Below the pieces are notes generated by a model. That model did no database searches and was not told the origin of the DNA. It worked only from the letters and a program-made list of their open reading frames with translations. The position numbers and the translations under genes are program-made. This document shows, piece by piece, positions 1 to 7,370 of a stretch of 36,038 nucleotides of DNA. Each line of letters starts with the position of its first letter. Positions within the stretch are counted from its first letter, which is position 1. Source of the stretch: Desulfobulbus sp. (GTDB lineage Bacteria > Desulfobacterota > Desulfobulbia > Desulfobulbales > Desulfobulbaceae); NCBI GenBank assembly GCA_011051875.1, contig DRKI01000192.1:1-36038 (forward strand), written 5' to 3'.

Positions 1-2
1 AA

Positions 3-635
3 CGGGCCCGGCAGCGGGAAGAGCTGCAGCAGACCCTGGAGGAAGGGATGCAGGTCCGGGGCACCGTCACCTCGATCCGTGATTTCGGCGCCTTTGTCGA
101 TATCGGCGGCGTGGACGGCCTGATCCCGATCTCGGAGATGGCCTGGGGCCAGACCGAACGGGTGGACGATATCCTCAGCCGTGGCCAGGAGGTGGAGGTG
201 GTCGTCAAGCGACTGGACTGGGACAATGACCGTATCTCGCTCAGCCTGCGCGAAACCACGGAGAATCCGTGGGACAAGGTGCAGGAGAACTACCCGGTGG
301 GATCCGTGCACCGGGCAACGGTCTCGCGGCTCGCCGCCTTTGGCGCCTTTGTCACCCTGGAACCGGGCGTGGACGGCCTGCTCCACATCTCCAAGCTCGG
401 CGCCGGCCGCCGTATCCACCATCCGCGCGAGGTGCTGGAGGCAGGCCAGGAGATCACCGTTCGTATCGACGGCCTGGACCCGGAACAACAGCGTATCTCC
501 CTGGTCCCGGAGGATTATGCGGACAATGAGGCCGAAAAAGAGGAGATCCCGCCCCGGGTGCGCGACACCAGGCCCCGTTCCATGGGGACCCTGGGCGACC
601 TGCTCAAAAAGCAGATGAACAAGAAAAGGCGCTGA
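3..635 (+). CDS. S1 RNA-binding domain protein (ribosomal protein S1-like), 5' partial
   Basis: The reading frame is open from base 3, so the gene starts before the window and only its C-terminal 210 residues are seen. Two S1 (OB-fold) repeats are visible. The first begins GTVTSIRDFGAFVDIGGVDG and ends with RISLSLRE. The second begins near HRATVSRLAAFGAFV and ends with RISLV. Such repeats bind single-stranded RNA. The C-terminus is charged (DLLKKQMNKKRR). The protein is probably an S1-like RNA-binding protein of the type common in Desulfobacterota. Whether it is the essential ribosomal S1 or a shorter paralogue cannot be decided, because the number of upstream repeats is unknown. It converges on the next gene with a 12 bp gap, and no clear terminator lies between them. 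Confidence 0.85.
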   Translation, partial: RARQREELQQTLEEGMQVRGTVTSIRDFGAFVDIGGVDGLIPISEMAWGQTERVDDILSRGQEVEVVVKRLDWDNDRISLSLRETTENPWDKVQENYPVGSVHRATVSRLAAFGAFVTLEPGVDGLLHISKLGAGRRIHHPREVLEAGQEITVRIDGLDPEQQRISLVPEDYADNEAEKEEIPPRVRDTRPRSMGTLGDLLKKQMNKKRR

Positions 636-647
636 GGCCACCGGCGC

Positions 648-1151
648 TCACCGCGTTTTGCGCCCGCCCTCCTCCTGCTTGCGGGCCTCGGACTGCCGCC
701 TGGTGGAGCCGAACAGGTAACCGGCGATGGCGCCCAGCACACCAATGGCCGCCGTAAGCTGCTCGGTGGTCGGCGAGGCGATGACCACGAGCAGAGTGGC
801 CTGGATGATCAGAACCAGGCCAGTGCCGTTGACCACGTTTTCGGCCGTATAGGACGTGGACTTGATGTAGCACAGTTCGAGAAAGAGAAAGATCGGTGTG
901 ACCACCAGCAGGCCCAGCAGCAGGTAGACCTTGTGCTTTTCCTGCATGACCCGGAACTCGGCTGCCGTCACCAGGTCCTGCTCCGCGGCCGCCGCTGCCT
1001 CTGCCCCGGGTTTCAGCTCATCGGCCATCCGGAGGGCCCGCGCCACCCCGCCGTCCACCTGCTGCGGCTCACCGGTCCATGCCTGCAGGGGCAATATCGC
1101 CAACACCAAGCTCAGGGCGAACAACCACACCGTCCTCCTGGATCTCATCAT
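648..1151 (-). CDS. Exported or membrane protein with two hydrophobic segments, unknown function
   Basis: The protein has 167 residues and I do not recognise the family. The start is supported by GGGAGG just upstream of a double ATG. Residues 5-25 form a signal peptide or first membrane segment ending near LQAWTG. A charged, Ala/Glu-rich region follows. Two hydrophobic segments lie at about residues 75-95 (YLLLGLLVVTPIFLFLEL) and 108-150 (with GTGLVLIIQATLLVVI and an Ala/Gly-rich stretch). The tail is strongly basic and polar (RRQSEARKQEEGGRKTR), which suggests a cytoplasmic C-terminus. It follows the other small exported protein on the same strand with a 133 bp gap that contains a repeat. 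It may be part of the transcript controlled by the structured leader at 1646-1760, but this is only inferred from position. Confidence 0.6.
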   Translation of the reverse strand: MMRSRRTVWLFALSLVLAILPLQAWTGEPQQVDGGVARALRMADELKPGAEAAAAAEQDLVTAAEFRVMQEKHKVYLLLGLLVVTPIFLFLELCYIKSTSYTAENVVNGTGLVLIIQATLLVVIASPTTEQLTAAIGVLGAIAGYLFGSTRRQSEARKQEEGGRKTR

Positions 1152-1228
1152 CGCCTCCCATGGAATCGCAACCCGTCACACATCTCCCCTTCCCTGCTCA
1201 CACGTGGCCGCAGGAAGGAACGCGGGCC

Positions 1229-1257
1229 GGCGCAACCGTGCAGAGACGGGGTGCCCG
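1229..1257 (+). repeat. Dispersed repeat core, GGGGTGCC family (copy A)
   Basis: This short stretch between the two small exported genes contains the core CAACCGTGCAGAGACGGGG followed by TGCCC. The same core occurs in intergenic DNA near 4724, 21536, 14060 and 23350. It looks like a truncated member of the family. No coding function is seen. Confidence 0.45.
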
Positions 1258-1284
1258 GACACCGTCCATGAATGCCTTCCTGGT

Positions 1285-1614
1285 TCAGGGGCACTGTTTT
1301 CTGTCCCTGACATCATCCACCACGTGAACAAGGCTCATGTAATACCTGCGGTCCCTGTCCGAAGCGCCCCGCATCTTTCCCTGCAAGCCGTCGCGCAGGG
1401 CCTGCAGTTCATTACACTGCAGGGCCAGGATCATTTTCCTGTACTTCGCCAGGTAGGACGCTTCCCGGACTGGCTGCTGCAAGGACCGGGTCTCCGGAAA
1501 GGGCAGCAGCTCTCCGGCCAGGCCGACCGTACCGGCCAGGAGAAGGATCCCGGCCAAAAGAGTGGCGGGCGCCATCCTCCCGTCGCGTCCATGAATGCGA
1601 CCGTTCATATCCAC
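1285..1614 (-). CDS. Small exported protein, unknown function
   Basis: The protein has 109 residues and no recognised family. AGGAGG lies just upstream. Either GTG at 1614 (4 nt spacing) or ATG at 1608 (10 nt spacing) could be the start. A hydrophobic segment (TLLAGILLLAGTVGLA) at residues 18-33 looks like a signal peptide with cleavage near GLAGE. The mature part is short, charged and probably helical (YLAKYRKMILALQCNELQALRDGLQGK), with two cysteines (Cys67, and Cys108 next to the last residue) that could form a disulfide in the periplasm. It is the first gene after the terminator/aptamer-like leader at 1646-1760, so that structure, if functional, would control this gene. Confidence 0.6.
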   Translation of the reverse strand: MDMNGRIHGRDGRMAPATLLAGILLLAGTVGLAGELLPFPETRSLQQPVREASYLAKYRKMILALQCNELQALRDGLQGKMRGASDRDRRYYMSLVHVVDDVRDRKQCP

Positions 1615-1645
1615 CTACCCTCCTGCTGATCGTCCGGGCCGGCAT

Positions 1646-1686
1646 AAAAAAAGCCGGGGCCCTCGCATGCGAAAGGCAACCCGGCT
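1646..1686 (-). terminator. Long intrinsic terminator hairpin upstream of the 1285-1614 gene
   Basis: Read on the minus strand, AGCCGGG (1686-1680) pairs with CCCGGCT (1658-1652). Inner pairs GCC/GGC and TCGC/GCGA extend the stem, and a run of seven T follows (1652-1646). It ends transcripts coming from rlmB. Because its left arm is also the 3' arm of the aptamer-like sequence next to it, it could also be the expression platform of a riboswitch for the gene downstream. Confidence 0.75.
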
Positions 1687-1762
1687 GTCCGATCCAGACC
1701 CGTGGCTTTCCGTGCCGACATGGCCGGCGTGGCTTTATCTTTCTCTCATCTTGCAGTCAGTA
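1676..1762 (-). promoter_or_regulatory. c-di-GMP-I (GEMM)-like aptamer candidate
   Basis: On the minus strand the sequence reads GATAAAGCCACG, a small hairpin GCCG/CGGC, then GGAAAGCCACGGGTCT, a short linker, and GGACAGCCGGGTTGCC. The last two blocks closely resemble the conserved 3' half of GEMM/c-di-GMP-I riboswitches, and the arrangement with an overlapping terminator is typical of them. The 5' arm does not match: a GGCAA arm that should pair with TTGCC is missing, and the usual GAAA tetraloop is not obvious. It may be a diverged or decayed aptamer, or a chance likeness. A covariance-model search with RF01051 would decide. Confidence 0.4.
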
Positions 1763-1815
1763 TGGCAGAAATAACCAAAAAAGTCAAACACAAGCGGAGC
1801 AACAAGGCCATAAGG

Positions 1816-2622
1816 TCACCGGGGGCGGACCATCTCGAACATGATGATGGCCGCGGCCACCGAGACATTGAGCGAGTCCAGGTCCGCGCGCATGGGAATG
1901 GTGACCAGGTGGTCGCACTGCCGCTGGACCAGGGGCCGGATGCCCTTGCCCTCGCTGCCGATGACCAGGCAGACCGGACCGGAAAAGTCGGCCTCGTAGA
2001 TGGAGAGCGCATCCGGCGAGACCACGGCGCCGTAGACCCAGAATCCCTTCTCCTTGAGCAGTTTCAGGGTCTCTGCCAGGTTGACCACCTGGCAGAGGCG
2101 CAGACGGGCCGTGGCCCCGGCCGACGCCCTGACCACGGTGCCGGTCACCGGGGCGCTGCGTTCCCGGGTCATGATCACGTGGTCAAAGCCGGCCGCAACG
2201 GCGGAACGAAGGATGGAGCCGAGATTGCGCGGATCCTGGATGGAGTCCAGGACCAGCAGCCGGCGATTGTCCCGGTCCGGGGTCGAGGCGAGGTGATCAA
2301 GCAGCTCCGCCAGCGGATAAAGCCGGGCCGCGGCGCGGCGGGCGACCACGCCCTGGTGGCGGCCGTGGCCGGGCAGGCCCATGCGGTCCGCATCCACGAA
2401 ACGGAGCCTGACCCGGCGCTCCCGCGCCAGGTCGATGATCGCCTGGATCCTGGGACCGCCCTTGCCCCGCTGGACCAGGACCTCGCTGACCGATCCCGGG
2501 ATGCGCAGAGCCTCGAGCACGCTGTTGAGGCCCCAGATCAATGTACCGTCAGCCGCCTGTTCCGCCTTGCCGGATCCGGACGACGGACGCCTCCGCCCGG
2601 ACCGCCGGTCAGCCGGGCTCAC
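1816..2622 (-). CDS. rlmB: 23S rRNA (guanosine-2'-O-)-methyltransferase RlmB-like (SpoU family)
   Basis: This is a SPOUT-class RNA 2'-O-methyltransferase that uses S-adenosylmethionine. Visible motifs are the N-terminal substrate-binding part (GTLIWGLNSVLEAL), motif 1 DSIQDPRNLGSILRSAVAAG, motif 2 around VCLVIGSEGKGIRPLV, and motif 3 IPMRADLDSLNVSVAAAI. These match RlmB, which modifies G2251 of 23S rRNA, although TrmH-like relatives share them. I place the start at GTG 2622, which overlaps the gmk stop codon (GTGA) and has GGAG about eight bases upstream. A longer frame back to 2670 lies inside gmk and is less likely. It is the last gene of the yicC-remA-gmk-rlmB cluster. Confidence 0.85.
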   Translation of the reverse strand: MSPADRRSGRRRPSSGSGKAEQAADGTLIWGLNSVLEALRIPGSVSEVLVQRGKGGPRIQAIIDLARERRVRLRFVDADRMGLPGHGRHQGVVARRAAARLYPLAELLDHLASTPDRDNRRLLVLDSIQDPRNLGSILRSAVAAGFDHVIMTRERSAPVTGTVVRASAGATARLRLCQVVNLAETLKLLKEKGFWVYGAVVSPDALSIYEADFSGPVCLVIGSEGKGIRPLVQRQCDHLVTIPMRADLDSLNVSVAAAIIMFEMVRPR

Positions 2623-3227
2623 AGCTCCAGCTCCACGACCTCGCCCGAGGGCATGCGCCGCCGCCGGCACCGCTCGGCCACGATGATGGATCGCAGGGCA
2701 TCCACGGCCACATCGAGAACGTCATTGACCACCAGGTAATCGTAATCACCGGCAGTCTCCATCTCGCGGCGGCCGTTGGCCAGGCGCAGGGCAATGGTCT
2801 CCTCGGCCTCGGTTCCCCGGCCGCGCAGTCTTCGCTCCAGTTCCGCCAGGGAAGGCGGCGCGATGAACACGGTTACCGGGTCCCAGGTGGCGCGGATCTG
2901 CGCTGCGCCCTGGACATCGATATCCAGCACCACGTCAAGTCCCTGCGCCCTGAGGCGCTCCACCTCTTCCCGGCTGGTGCCGTAAAGATTGCCGTGCACC
3001 TCGGCCCACTCGAGAAATCCCGAAGGCCTCCGGTCGCGCATGGCCTCGAATTCCCGGCGCTCCACAAAGTGATAGTCCCGGCCGTTCACCTCGCCGGGCC
3101 GGGGCGGCCTGGTGGTGTGGGAGACGGAAAAGACCAGGCCGGGGAGATCGGCCATCACCCGCTTCAGGAGCGTGGTCTTGCCGCAGCCCGAGGGCGCGGA
3201 CAGGATCAGCAGCATGCCCTCATTCAT
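2619..3227 (-). CDS. gmk: Guanylate kinase
   Basis: Guanylate kinase transfers phosphate from ATP to GMP in the cytoplasm. The 202-residue length is normal. The P-loop is SAPSGCGKTT near the N-terminus. It is followed by the GMP-binding region SHTTRPPRPGEVNGRDYHFV and later VVLDIDVQGAAQIR. The start ATG at 3227 overlaps the end of remA by 8 bp, which indicates translational coupling. An internal ATG (3215) sits directly before the conserved LLILSAPSG block and is an alternative. The gene order YicC, RemA, Gmk is conserved in many Firmicutes and Deltaproteobacteria. The C-terminal tail is basic (RCRRRRMPSGEVVELEL). Confidence 0.95.
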   Translation of the reverse strand: MNEGMLLILSAPSGCGKTTLLKRVMADLPGLVFSVSHTTRPPRPGEVNGRDYHFVERREFEAMRDRRPSGFLEWAEVHGNLYGTSREEVERLRAQGLDVVLDIDVQGAAQIRATWDPVTVFIAPPSLAELERRLRGRGTEAEETIALRLANGRREMETAGDYDYLVVNDVLDVAVDALRSIIVAERCRRRRMPSGEVVELEL

Positions 3228-3525
3228 CGCCCTGCTCCCCCAGTCTCCGTTCCAGCATCCTGCCGGGTCTGCGCCGGTCTTCTTCCAGCGCTGCCAGCCG
3301 CTGGCTGATGGTCTCCGGCTGCACAGAGGAGAGCACCAGGTGGCCGGAGTCGAGAATAACGATGGCGCGGGTGCGACGCCCCTCGGTGACATCGATGAGT
3401 TTCTTCTCCCGGCGCGCGTCATCCTTGAGCTTCCTGATCGGCGACGACCCCGGATTCACCACCGCCAGGATACGGCTGATCTTCACCGCATTGCCAAAAC
3501 CTATGTTGATGAGCCTGTTGTCCAT
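3220..3525 (-). CDS. remA: RemA-like DUF370 protein
   Basis: The 101-residue protein has the DUF370/RemA signature: RLINIGFGNAV, then VNPGSSPIRKLKDDARR, then LIDVTEGRRTRAIVILDSGHLVLSSVQPETI. In Bacillus subtilis RemA is an oligomeric DNA-binding activator of biofilm matrix operons. The role outside Firmicutes is not established and I do not infer one here. The C-terminus beyond about residue 78 (RLAALEEDRRRPGRMLERRLGEQGDE) is an added charged tail. A short upstream gene between yicC and gmk is often an rpoZ-type protein, but the motifs here are those of RemA. Confidence 0.85.
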   Translation of the reverse strand: MDNRLINIGFGNAVKISRILAVVNPGSSPIRKLKDDARREKKLIDVTEGRRTRAIVILDSGHLVLSSVQPETISQRLAALEEDRRRPGRMLERRLGEQGDE

Positions 3526-3562
3526 GGTATCTCCCTTGCCGGAAAAGCATCGTATCCTGCTG

Positions 3563-3594
3563 GTACGTCGGCACAGGCACCCCGTACCTGTGCC
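3563..3594 (-). repeat. Dispersed repeat core with palindrome, GGGGTGCC family (copy D)
   Basis: GGCACAGG (3570-3577) and CCTGTGCC (3587-3594) form an 8 bp inverted repeat with a 9 bp spacer. On the minus strand the segment reads CGGGGTGCCTGTGCCGACG, the same core as other copies in this window. It lies in the 118 bp between yicC and remA. Confidence 0.45.
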
Positions 3595-3643
3595 ATACAG
3601 TTTAGAGAACGCAGAAACAACGAGTTATAAATCTTGTGACCAA

Positions 3644-4525
3644 TTACTCGATATTCTGCACCTGTTCGCGCAGCTTTTCGATCTCGTTTTTCATTTCCAC
3701 CCCGAGATGAGCGATATCGTCGTTGCTGATCTTGGAGGCCAGGGTGTTCACCTCGCGCAGGAACTCCTGGAGGAGGAAATCGAGCCGCCGGCCCACCGGC
3801 TCGTCACGTTCGAGGAATGAACGAAACTGGCTGATGTGGCTGCGCAGGCGCACCACCTCCTCGGTGACATCGCTCTTGTCGGCCATGATCGCCGCCTCCT
3901 GGGCCAACCGCGCGGGATCGATATCCATGCCGTCGAGGAGTTTTTCCACCCGGTTGCGAAGTTCCTGCTGCCGCCGGGCAAGGACCAGCGGGATCTTCTC
4001 CTCGATGGTATCGACAATAGCGGCGAACGTATCGAGCCGGCCCAGGAGTTCTTCCTTCAGGCGCAGTCCCTCCTGCTCCCGCATCCGGTCGCACTCGGCA
4101 AGGGCGGCCGAGACCGCCTCGCCGATCAGGTTCCACTCCCTCTCCAGGTCAGGAGCCTGTTCCTGGAGGGTGATCACGTCGCGAAGGGTGAGCATGTCAG
4201 AGAGCTGGACAGGGGACGAAAGCTCAAGCTCGTCGCAGAGCTGACGCAGGCAACGGTGATACTGGGCCGCAAGCTCGGAATTGACCGCAAGCAGAGGCCC
4301 GCCGGCGGCATCTCCCGGCAGGCTGATGCAGACCTCCACCCTGCCCCGGTCGAGATGGGCGGCCACTACCTTGCGGACCCGTTCCTCCAGAGCGACAAAG
4401 GAACGGGGCAGGACAATACGCTGGTCAAGAAAACGATGGTTCACGGTCCGGACCTCGGCGGTCCAGATCCTGTCCCCATCCCTGGCCTCGCCCCTGCCGA
4501 AGCCGGTCATACTTCGCGGCCGCAT
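3644..4525 (-). CDS. yicC: YicC/YloC family endoribonuclease
   Basis: The protein has 293 residues, the usual length for the family. The conserved N-terminus is SMTGFGRGEA, followed by VRTVNHRFLDQRIVLPRS and an ERVRKVVAAHLDRGRVEV block. The C-terminal DUF1732 region ends in GRRLDFLLQEFLREVNTLASKISN, a very conserved motif, then an acidic helix. Escherichia coli YicC is described as an endoribonuclease acting on small RNAs such as RyhB. The start ATG 4525 is the first good one; ATG 4510 directly at MTGFG is an alternative. It is the first gene of the cluster with remA, gmk and rlmB. Confidence 0.88.
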   Translation of the reverse strand: MRPRSMTGFGRGEARDGDRIWTAEVRTVNHRFLDQRIVLPRSFVALEERVRKVVAAHLDRGRVEVCISLPGDAAGGPLLAVNSELAAQYHRCLRQLCDELELSSPVQLSDMLTLRDVITLQEQAPDLEREWNLIGEAVSAALAECDRMREQEGLRLKEELLGRLDTFAAIVDTIEEKIPLVLARRQQELRNRVEKLLDGMDIDPARLAQEAAIMADKSDVTEEVVRLRSHISQFRSFLERDEPVGRRLDFLLQEFLREVNTLASKISNDDIAHLGVEMKNEIEKLREQVQNIE

Positions 4526-4608
4526 GGCTCAATACCTCGCTTGCTGCGGACGGGCCGCCGGTGGCGGCTCCCGTCCCTGGGTGGATAAAATTCCGAACAG
4601 AACGTTAC

Positions 4609-4765
4609 TGGTCACAGGGGGGATTAACCCGTTGTTGGCACAGCCTCAAAACTGGACGTTGGCACAGGTGCCCCGGACCTGTGCAGGCGCGCCGGATCAC
4701 CATACCCCCGGTATGCGGCGCAGCGCGACCGTGCAGAGGCGGGGTGCCCGTGTCGGCGTACAACA
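4609..4765 (+). repeat. Dispersed repeat with palindrome, GGGGTGCC family (copy B)
   Basis: This gap between hldE and yicC has the motif TTGGCACAG twice (near 4635 and 4659). It has an inverted repeat GCACAGGT (4662-4669)/ACCTGTGC (4677-4684), then the core GCGACCGTGCAGAGGCGGGG plus TGCCC, ending in GGCGTAC. The parts GTTGGCACAGGTGCCC and GACCGTNCAGAG also occur in copy C at 21471-21560. No gene is seen here. Confidence 0.5.
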
Positions 4766-4772
4766 GAACCGG

Positions 4773-5750
4773 TTACGCCAGGGCGGCCAGGAGTTCCTCC
4801 CGGGTCGCCGAGGCAGTGCCGACCTTGCCGACGACGATACCGGCGGCATGGTTGGCCAGGGACGCGGCATCGACCACGGCACAGCCGGCGGCCAGACCCA
4901 GGGCCAGGGTGGCGGCCACGGTATCGCCGGCGCCGGTCACATCATAGACCTCCTTGGCCATGGTGGGGATGGTGACCAGGGAGTCACCCTGGAGCAGGGC
5001 CATCCCGGCCTCGCCCCGGGTGATGAGCACGGCCTCGCACTCGATATCATCCCGGATCTGGCGGGCCGCGGCAAGCAGGCTCTGTTCGTCATGGATCTCC
5101 ATGCCGCTCATCCGGATGGCCTCGTGGTGGTTGGGCGTGATCACGGTGGCCCCGATGAAGCGGTGCAGGTTGGCCGGCTTGGGATCGACCACCAGCGGCA
5201 GTCGCCTGCCGTCCCGCCGGATCTCGGCCAGCAGCCGGTGGAGACGGATCATGAGCTGCTCGTTGACCACCCCCTTGGAGTAATCAGAGACAATCACCGC
5301 ATCAAACTCATGCAGATGTTGTTCCAGGTAGCCGATCATCCGGGCCAGGGGCGTGCGGGAAGGCGGGCCGGTCTCCTCGCGGTCGAAACGGACCACCTGC
5401 TGGCCCTGGGCCACCACCCGTGTCTTGACGGTGGTGGGACGGCGGCCGCGGATCAGGCCGTCCACGGGTGCGGGCAGCTCCGTCATCAGCCGGACCAGCT
5501 CCTCACCCATGGCATCATCACCGATGATGCCGCACAGGGCCCCGGAACCGCCCAGGGAAACGATATTGCGCAGGACATTGGCGCTGCCGCCGAGCAGCAG
5601 CTCCTCCCGGGTCACGTTGACCACCGGCACCGGTGCCTCGGGCGAGATGCGCGACACCGTGCCCCAGACAAAATGATCCACGATCACGTCGCCGATGACC
5701 AGGATACGGACATCGGCAAAGCGTGATACCATCTCGGGCAGGGAATTCAT
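4773..5750 (-). CDS. D-glycero-beta-D-manno-heptose-7-phosphate kinase (RfaE1/HldE N-terminal domain type)
   Basis: This PfkB-family (ribokinase-like) sugar kinase makes heptose 1,7-bisphosphate for the lipopolysaccharide inner core. Motifs are LVIGDVIVDHFVWG at residues 17-30, VSRISPEAPVPVV (substrate loop), GGSANVLRN at 54-62, and the catalytic anion-hole motif DVTGAGDT at 270-277 with Asp276 as likely base. Its 325 residues match single-domain kinases. The adenylyltransferase half of bifunctional HldE is absent, so a separate enzyme elsewhere is expected. The start ATG overlaps the stop of the DUF3786 gene (ATGA). It lies in one string with ompH, which fits an outer-membrane role. Confidence 0.9.
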   Translation of the reverse strand: MNSLPEMVSRFADVRILVIGDVIVDHFVWGTVSRISPEAPVPVVNVTREELLLGGSANVLRNIVSLGGSGALCGIIGDDAMGEELVRLMTELPAPVDGLIRGRRPTTVKTRVVAQGQQVVRFDREETGPPSRTPLARMIGYLEQHLHEFDAVIVSDYSKGVVNEQLMIRLHRLLAEIRRDGRRLPLVVDPKPANLHRFIGATVITPNHHEAIRMSGMEIHDEQSLLAAARQIRDDIECEAVLITRGEAGMALLQGDSLVTIPTMAKEVYDVTGAGDTVAATLALGLAAGCAVVDAASLANHAAGIVVGKVGTASATREELLAALA

Positions 5751-6568
5751 GGCGCACCCTTGTCCAGCGCAAGGAGCCGGTCCGCCATCCGCTCGGCGGC
5801 AAAGACCAGGGATTCGAGATCAAGAAAATCCATGACGTGATGATCAAAAAGGACCTTGACCCGGGCCTCGAAGCCGTCGTCGGGCTCCTCGTCCCAGAAG
5901 AGCAGGTAGAGGGGAACATGCGGCAGGACCGGGATCACCGAGGCCACGGTGGCGCTCTGCCCCGGTGGCCCGTCCCTGCCGTCGATCCGGGCGCAGGCCG
6001 CATCCAGGGCCGCGGCCCGGCCGCTGAACCGGTCGGCCAGGCGCATCTCGCAGTAGGTGGCCAGGGTCCGTACCTTGGAGATCGAGTTGGGCAGACTCTC
6101 CATGCCGATCCAGGTGCCGTCCGGCACCCGGCCGCCGCCAAAGGCGACATAGTTATACAGAAGGATCTGGTCGCGCGGGTCCACCACTTCTTCGCCGTCC
6201 ATACGGACGTCGTCCCTGCCCAGCCTCACCGGCCGGCCGAGATAACGGAAACAGAGGACCTGCGGCTCGTCCGGCGACCAGCGGGCGCCCAGAGCCCGGG
6301 CCGCGGCCTGGAAATCGATGTTGCTGACCTTGGACTTGAGATGGGCGACCAGGGCCATGTCCCGCTCCTCCTGGCCACGATCCACGGCCTCCAGGCCGGG
6401 GCCGTCGGCACCGGCCAGGGCCGGCAGGGCGGCGGGATCGACATGGGGACAGCGGCCGGGATCGACACCGCCCTTGGTCACGGCGACGGCAAAGGCGAGG
6501 CAGGTGGGATGGCCGCAATCTCCACAGTTGGTCTTGGGGGTATATTTCAGAAACTCGAGGGGATTCAT
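5747..6568 (-). CDS. DUF3786 protein with N-terminal 4Fe-4S domain
   Basis: The 273-residue protein starts with a four-cysteine motif: Cys15, Cys18, Cys23 and Cys40 (TNCGDCGHPTCLAFAVAV, then GRCPHV). This is the Fe-S binding pattern found at the N-terminus of the corrinoid Fe-S protein large subunit of the CO dehydrogenase/acetyl-CoA synthase complex and of related proteins. The rest resembles DUF3786, with ILLYNYVAFGGGRVPDGTWIGMESLPNSISKVRT as the best conserved stretch and a C-terminal LPHVPLYLLFWDEEPDDGFEARVKVLFD. No signal peptide is present, so it is probably cytoplasmic. The function is unknown; corrinoid- or one-carbon-related redox work is only an inference from the Fe-S motif. It overlaps hldE by 4 bp. 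Confidence 0.75.
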   Translation of the reverse strand: MNPLEFLKYTPKTNCGDCGHPTCLAFAVAVTKGGVDPGRCPHVDPAALPALAGADGPGLEAVDRGQEERDMALVAHLKSKVSNIDFQAAARALGARWSPDEPQVLCFRYLGRPVRLGRDDVRMDGEEVVDPRDQILLYNYVAFGGGRVPDGTWIGMESLPNSISKVRTLATYCEMRLADRFSGRAAALDAACARIDGRDGPPGQSATVASVIPVLPHVPLYLLFWDEEPDDGFEARVKVLFDHHVMDFLDLESLVFAAERMADRLLALDKGAP

Positions 6569-6645
6569 GGTACACTGGCGGACGCGGCCGCGACGTCGGG
6601 ACCGGGTTGCAGGGGATCGGTGAGCGGCCCCGACATGGATGGCCC

Positions 6646-6666
6646 GTCCCGCGCCGGGCGCGGGAC
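6646..6666. other. Perfect GC-rich palindrome between ompH and the DUF3786 gene
   Basis: GTCCCGCGCC and its exact complement flank a single G, giving a 10 bp stem on either strand. There is no T run on either side, so it is not a standard terminator. As RNA it could act as a processing or stability hairpin between the two cistrons. Confidence 0.5.
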
Positions 6667-6685
6667 GAAGCCCGAGGCCGGGAAA

Positions 6686-7216
6686 CTACTTCATCTTGGC
6701 ATTGAGGGCCTTGATGATCGTGTCGGTCAGATCAACGCTATCAGCGGCATAGACGATGGCGCTGCGGGGAAAGATCATGGTGTACCCTTCTTTTTCGGCA
6801 ACCTCCTGGATGACCTTTTCAAGCTTTTTCAGGATCGGGCCGAGATACTTTTCCCGCAACCGCTTCAACTCCAGGTTGGCGTCGTCCTGTTTCACGCTGA
6901 GATCACGTCGTTTTTTCTGGAACTCAATGGCCTTTTCCTGCTTCTTTTCCTCGCTCCAGGCCGAGCTCTTCTTTTCGATCTCTTTTTTCAGAGCCAGCAG
7001 GGCATCCTCCTCCTTCTTGAACGATGCCTTCAGCTCCTTCATCTTCTTTTCCATGGCCTTCTGCGCTTTCTTGCCCGCATCGGAGCCGGCCAGGACCTTC
7101 TGCATGTTGATGAAACCGACCTTGGACCCCGTTGCCCCGACGGCGCTGGCTGCAAACGGGAACACGGTCAGTATTGCCACGGTCATACAAACGAATTTCC
7201 ACCACTGTAAACGCAC
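6686..7216 (-). CDS. OmpH/Skp-family periplasmic chaperone
   Basis: The 176-residue protein has an N-terminal signal peptide (to about ASAVGA, residue 28). The conserved entry KVGFINMQKVLAGSDAGKKA follows, then a long, Lys/Glu-rich coiled coil (residues 50-140), and a return strand YTMIFPRSAIVYAADSVDLTDTIIKAL. This is the jellyfish-tentacle Skp fold that carries unfolded outer-membrane proteins through the periplasm. The start is GTG 7216 with AAAGGAG seven bases upstream. It heads the string ompH, DUF3786, hldE. The loop between the two long helices contains Trp and many charged residues, as in other OmpH proteins. Confidence 0.88.
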   Translation of the reverse strand: MRLQWWKFVCMTVAILTVFPFAASAVGATGSKVGFINMQKVLAGSDAGKKAQKAMEKKMKELKASFKKEEDALLALKKEIEKKSSAWSEEKKQEKAIEFQKKRRDLSVKQDDANLELKRLREKYLGPILKKLEKVIQEVAEKEGYTMIFPRSAIVYAADSVDLTDTIIKALNAKMK

Positions 7217-7307
7217 GGTTCACTCCTTTCTGCTGGGAAACCGGGCCCCCATCCATGCCCGGCCGACTTCTGCGGCCGCCGCCGGGATCGCGCTCCGATT
7301 TCCTGGA

Positions 7308-7348
7308 AAAATAAAAACCGGACAGAAGCATACGGCCTCCATCCGGTT
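7308..7348 (-). terminator. Intrinsic terminator of pal
   Basis: On the minus strand AACCGGA (7348-7342 side) pairs with TCCGGTT (7322-7316 side) across a 19-base loop. TTTATTTTT follows. It lies 23 bp after the pal stop codon and separates pal from ompH. Confidence 0.75.
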
Positions 7349-7370
7349 CCCTACTCTCGCAGGCCCCAGG

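Noticed and set aside
3220-3525. RNA polymerase omega subunit (rpoZ) for the small gene before gmk
   Set aside because: Position fits, but the sequence is clearly the DUF370/RemA motif set.
4281-7210. Very long plus-strand open frames over hldE, DUF3786 and ompH (up to 495 codons)
   Set aside because: They are GC-rich shadow frames opposite clear genes and show no family motif.
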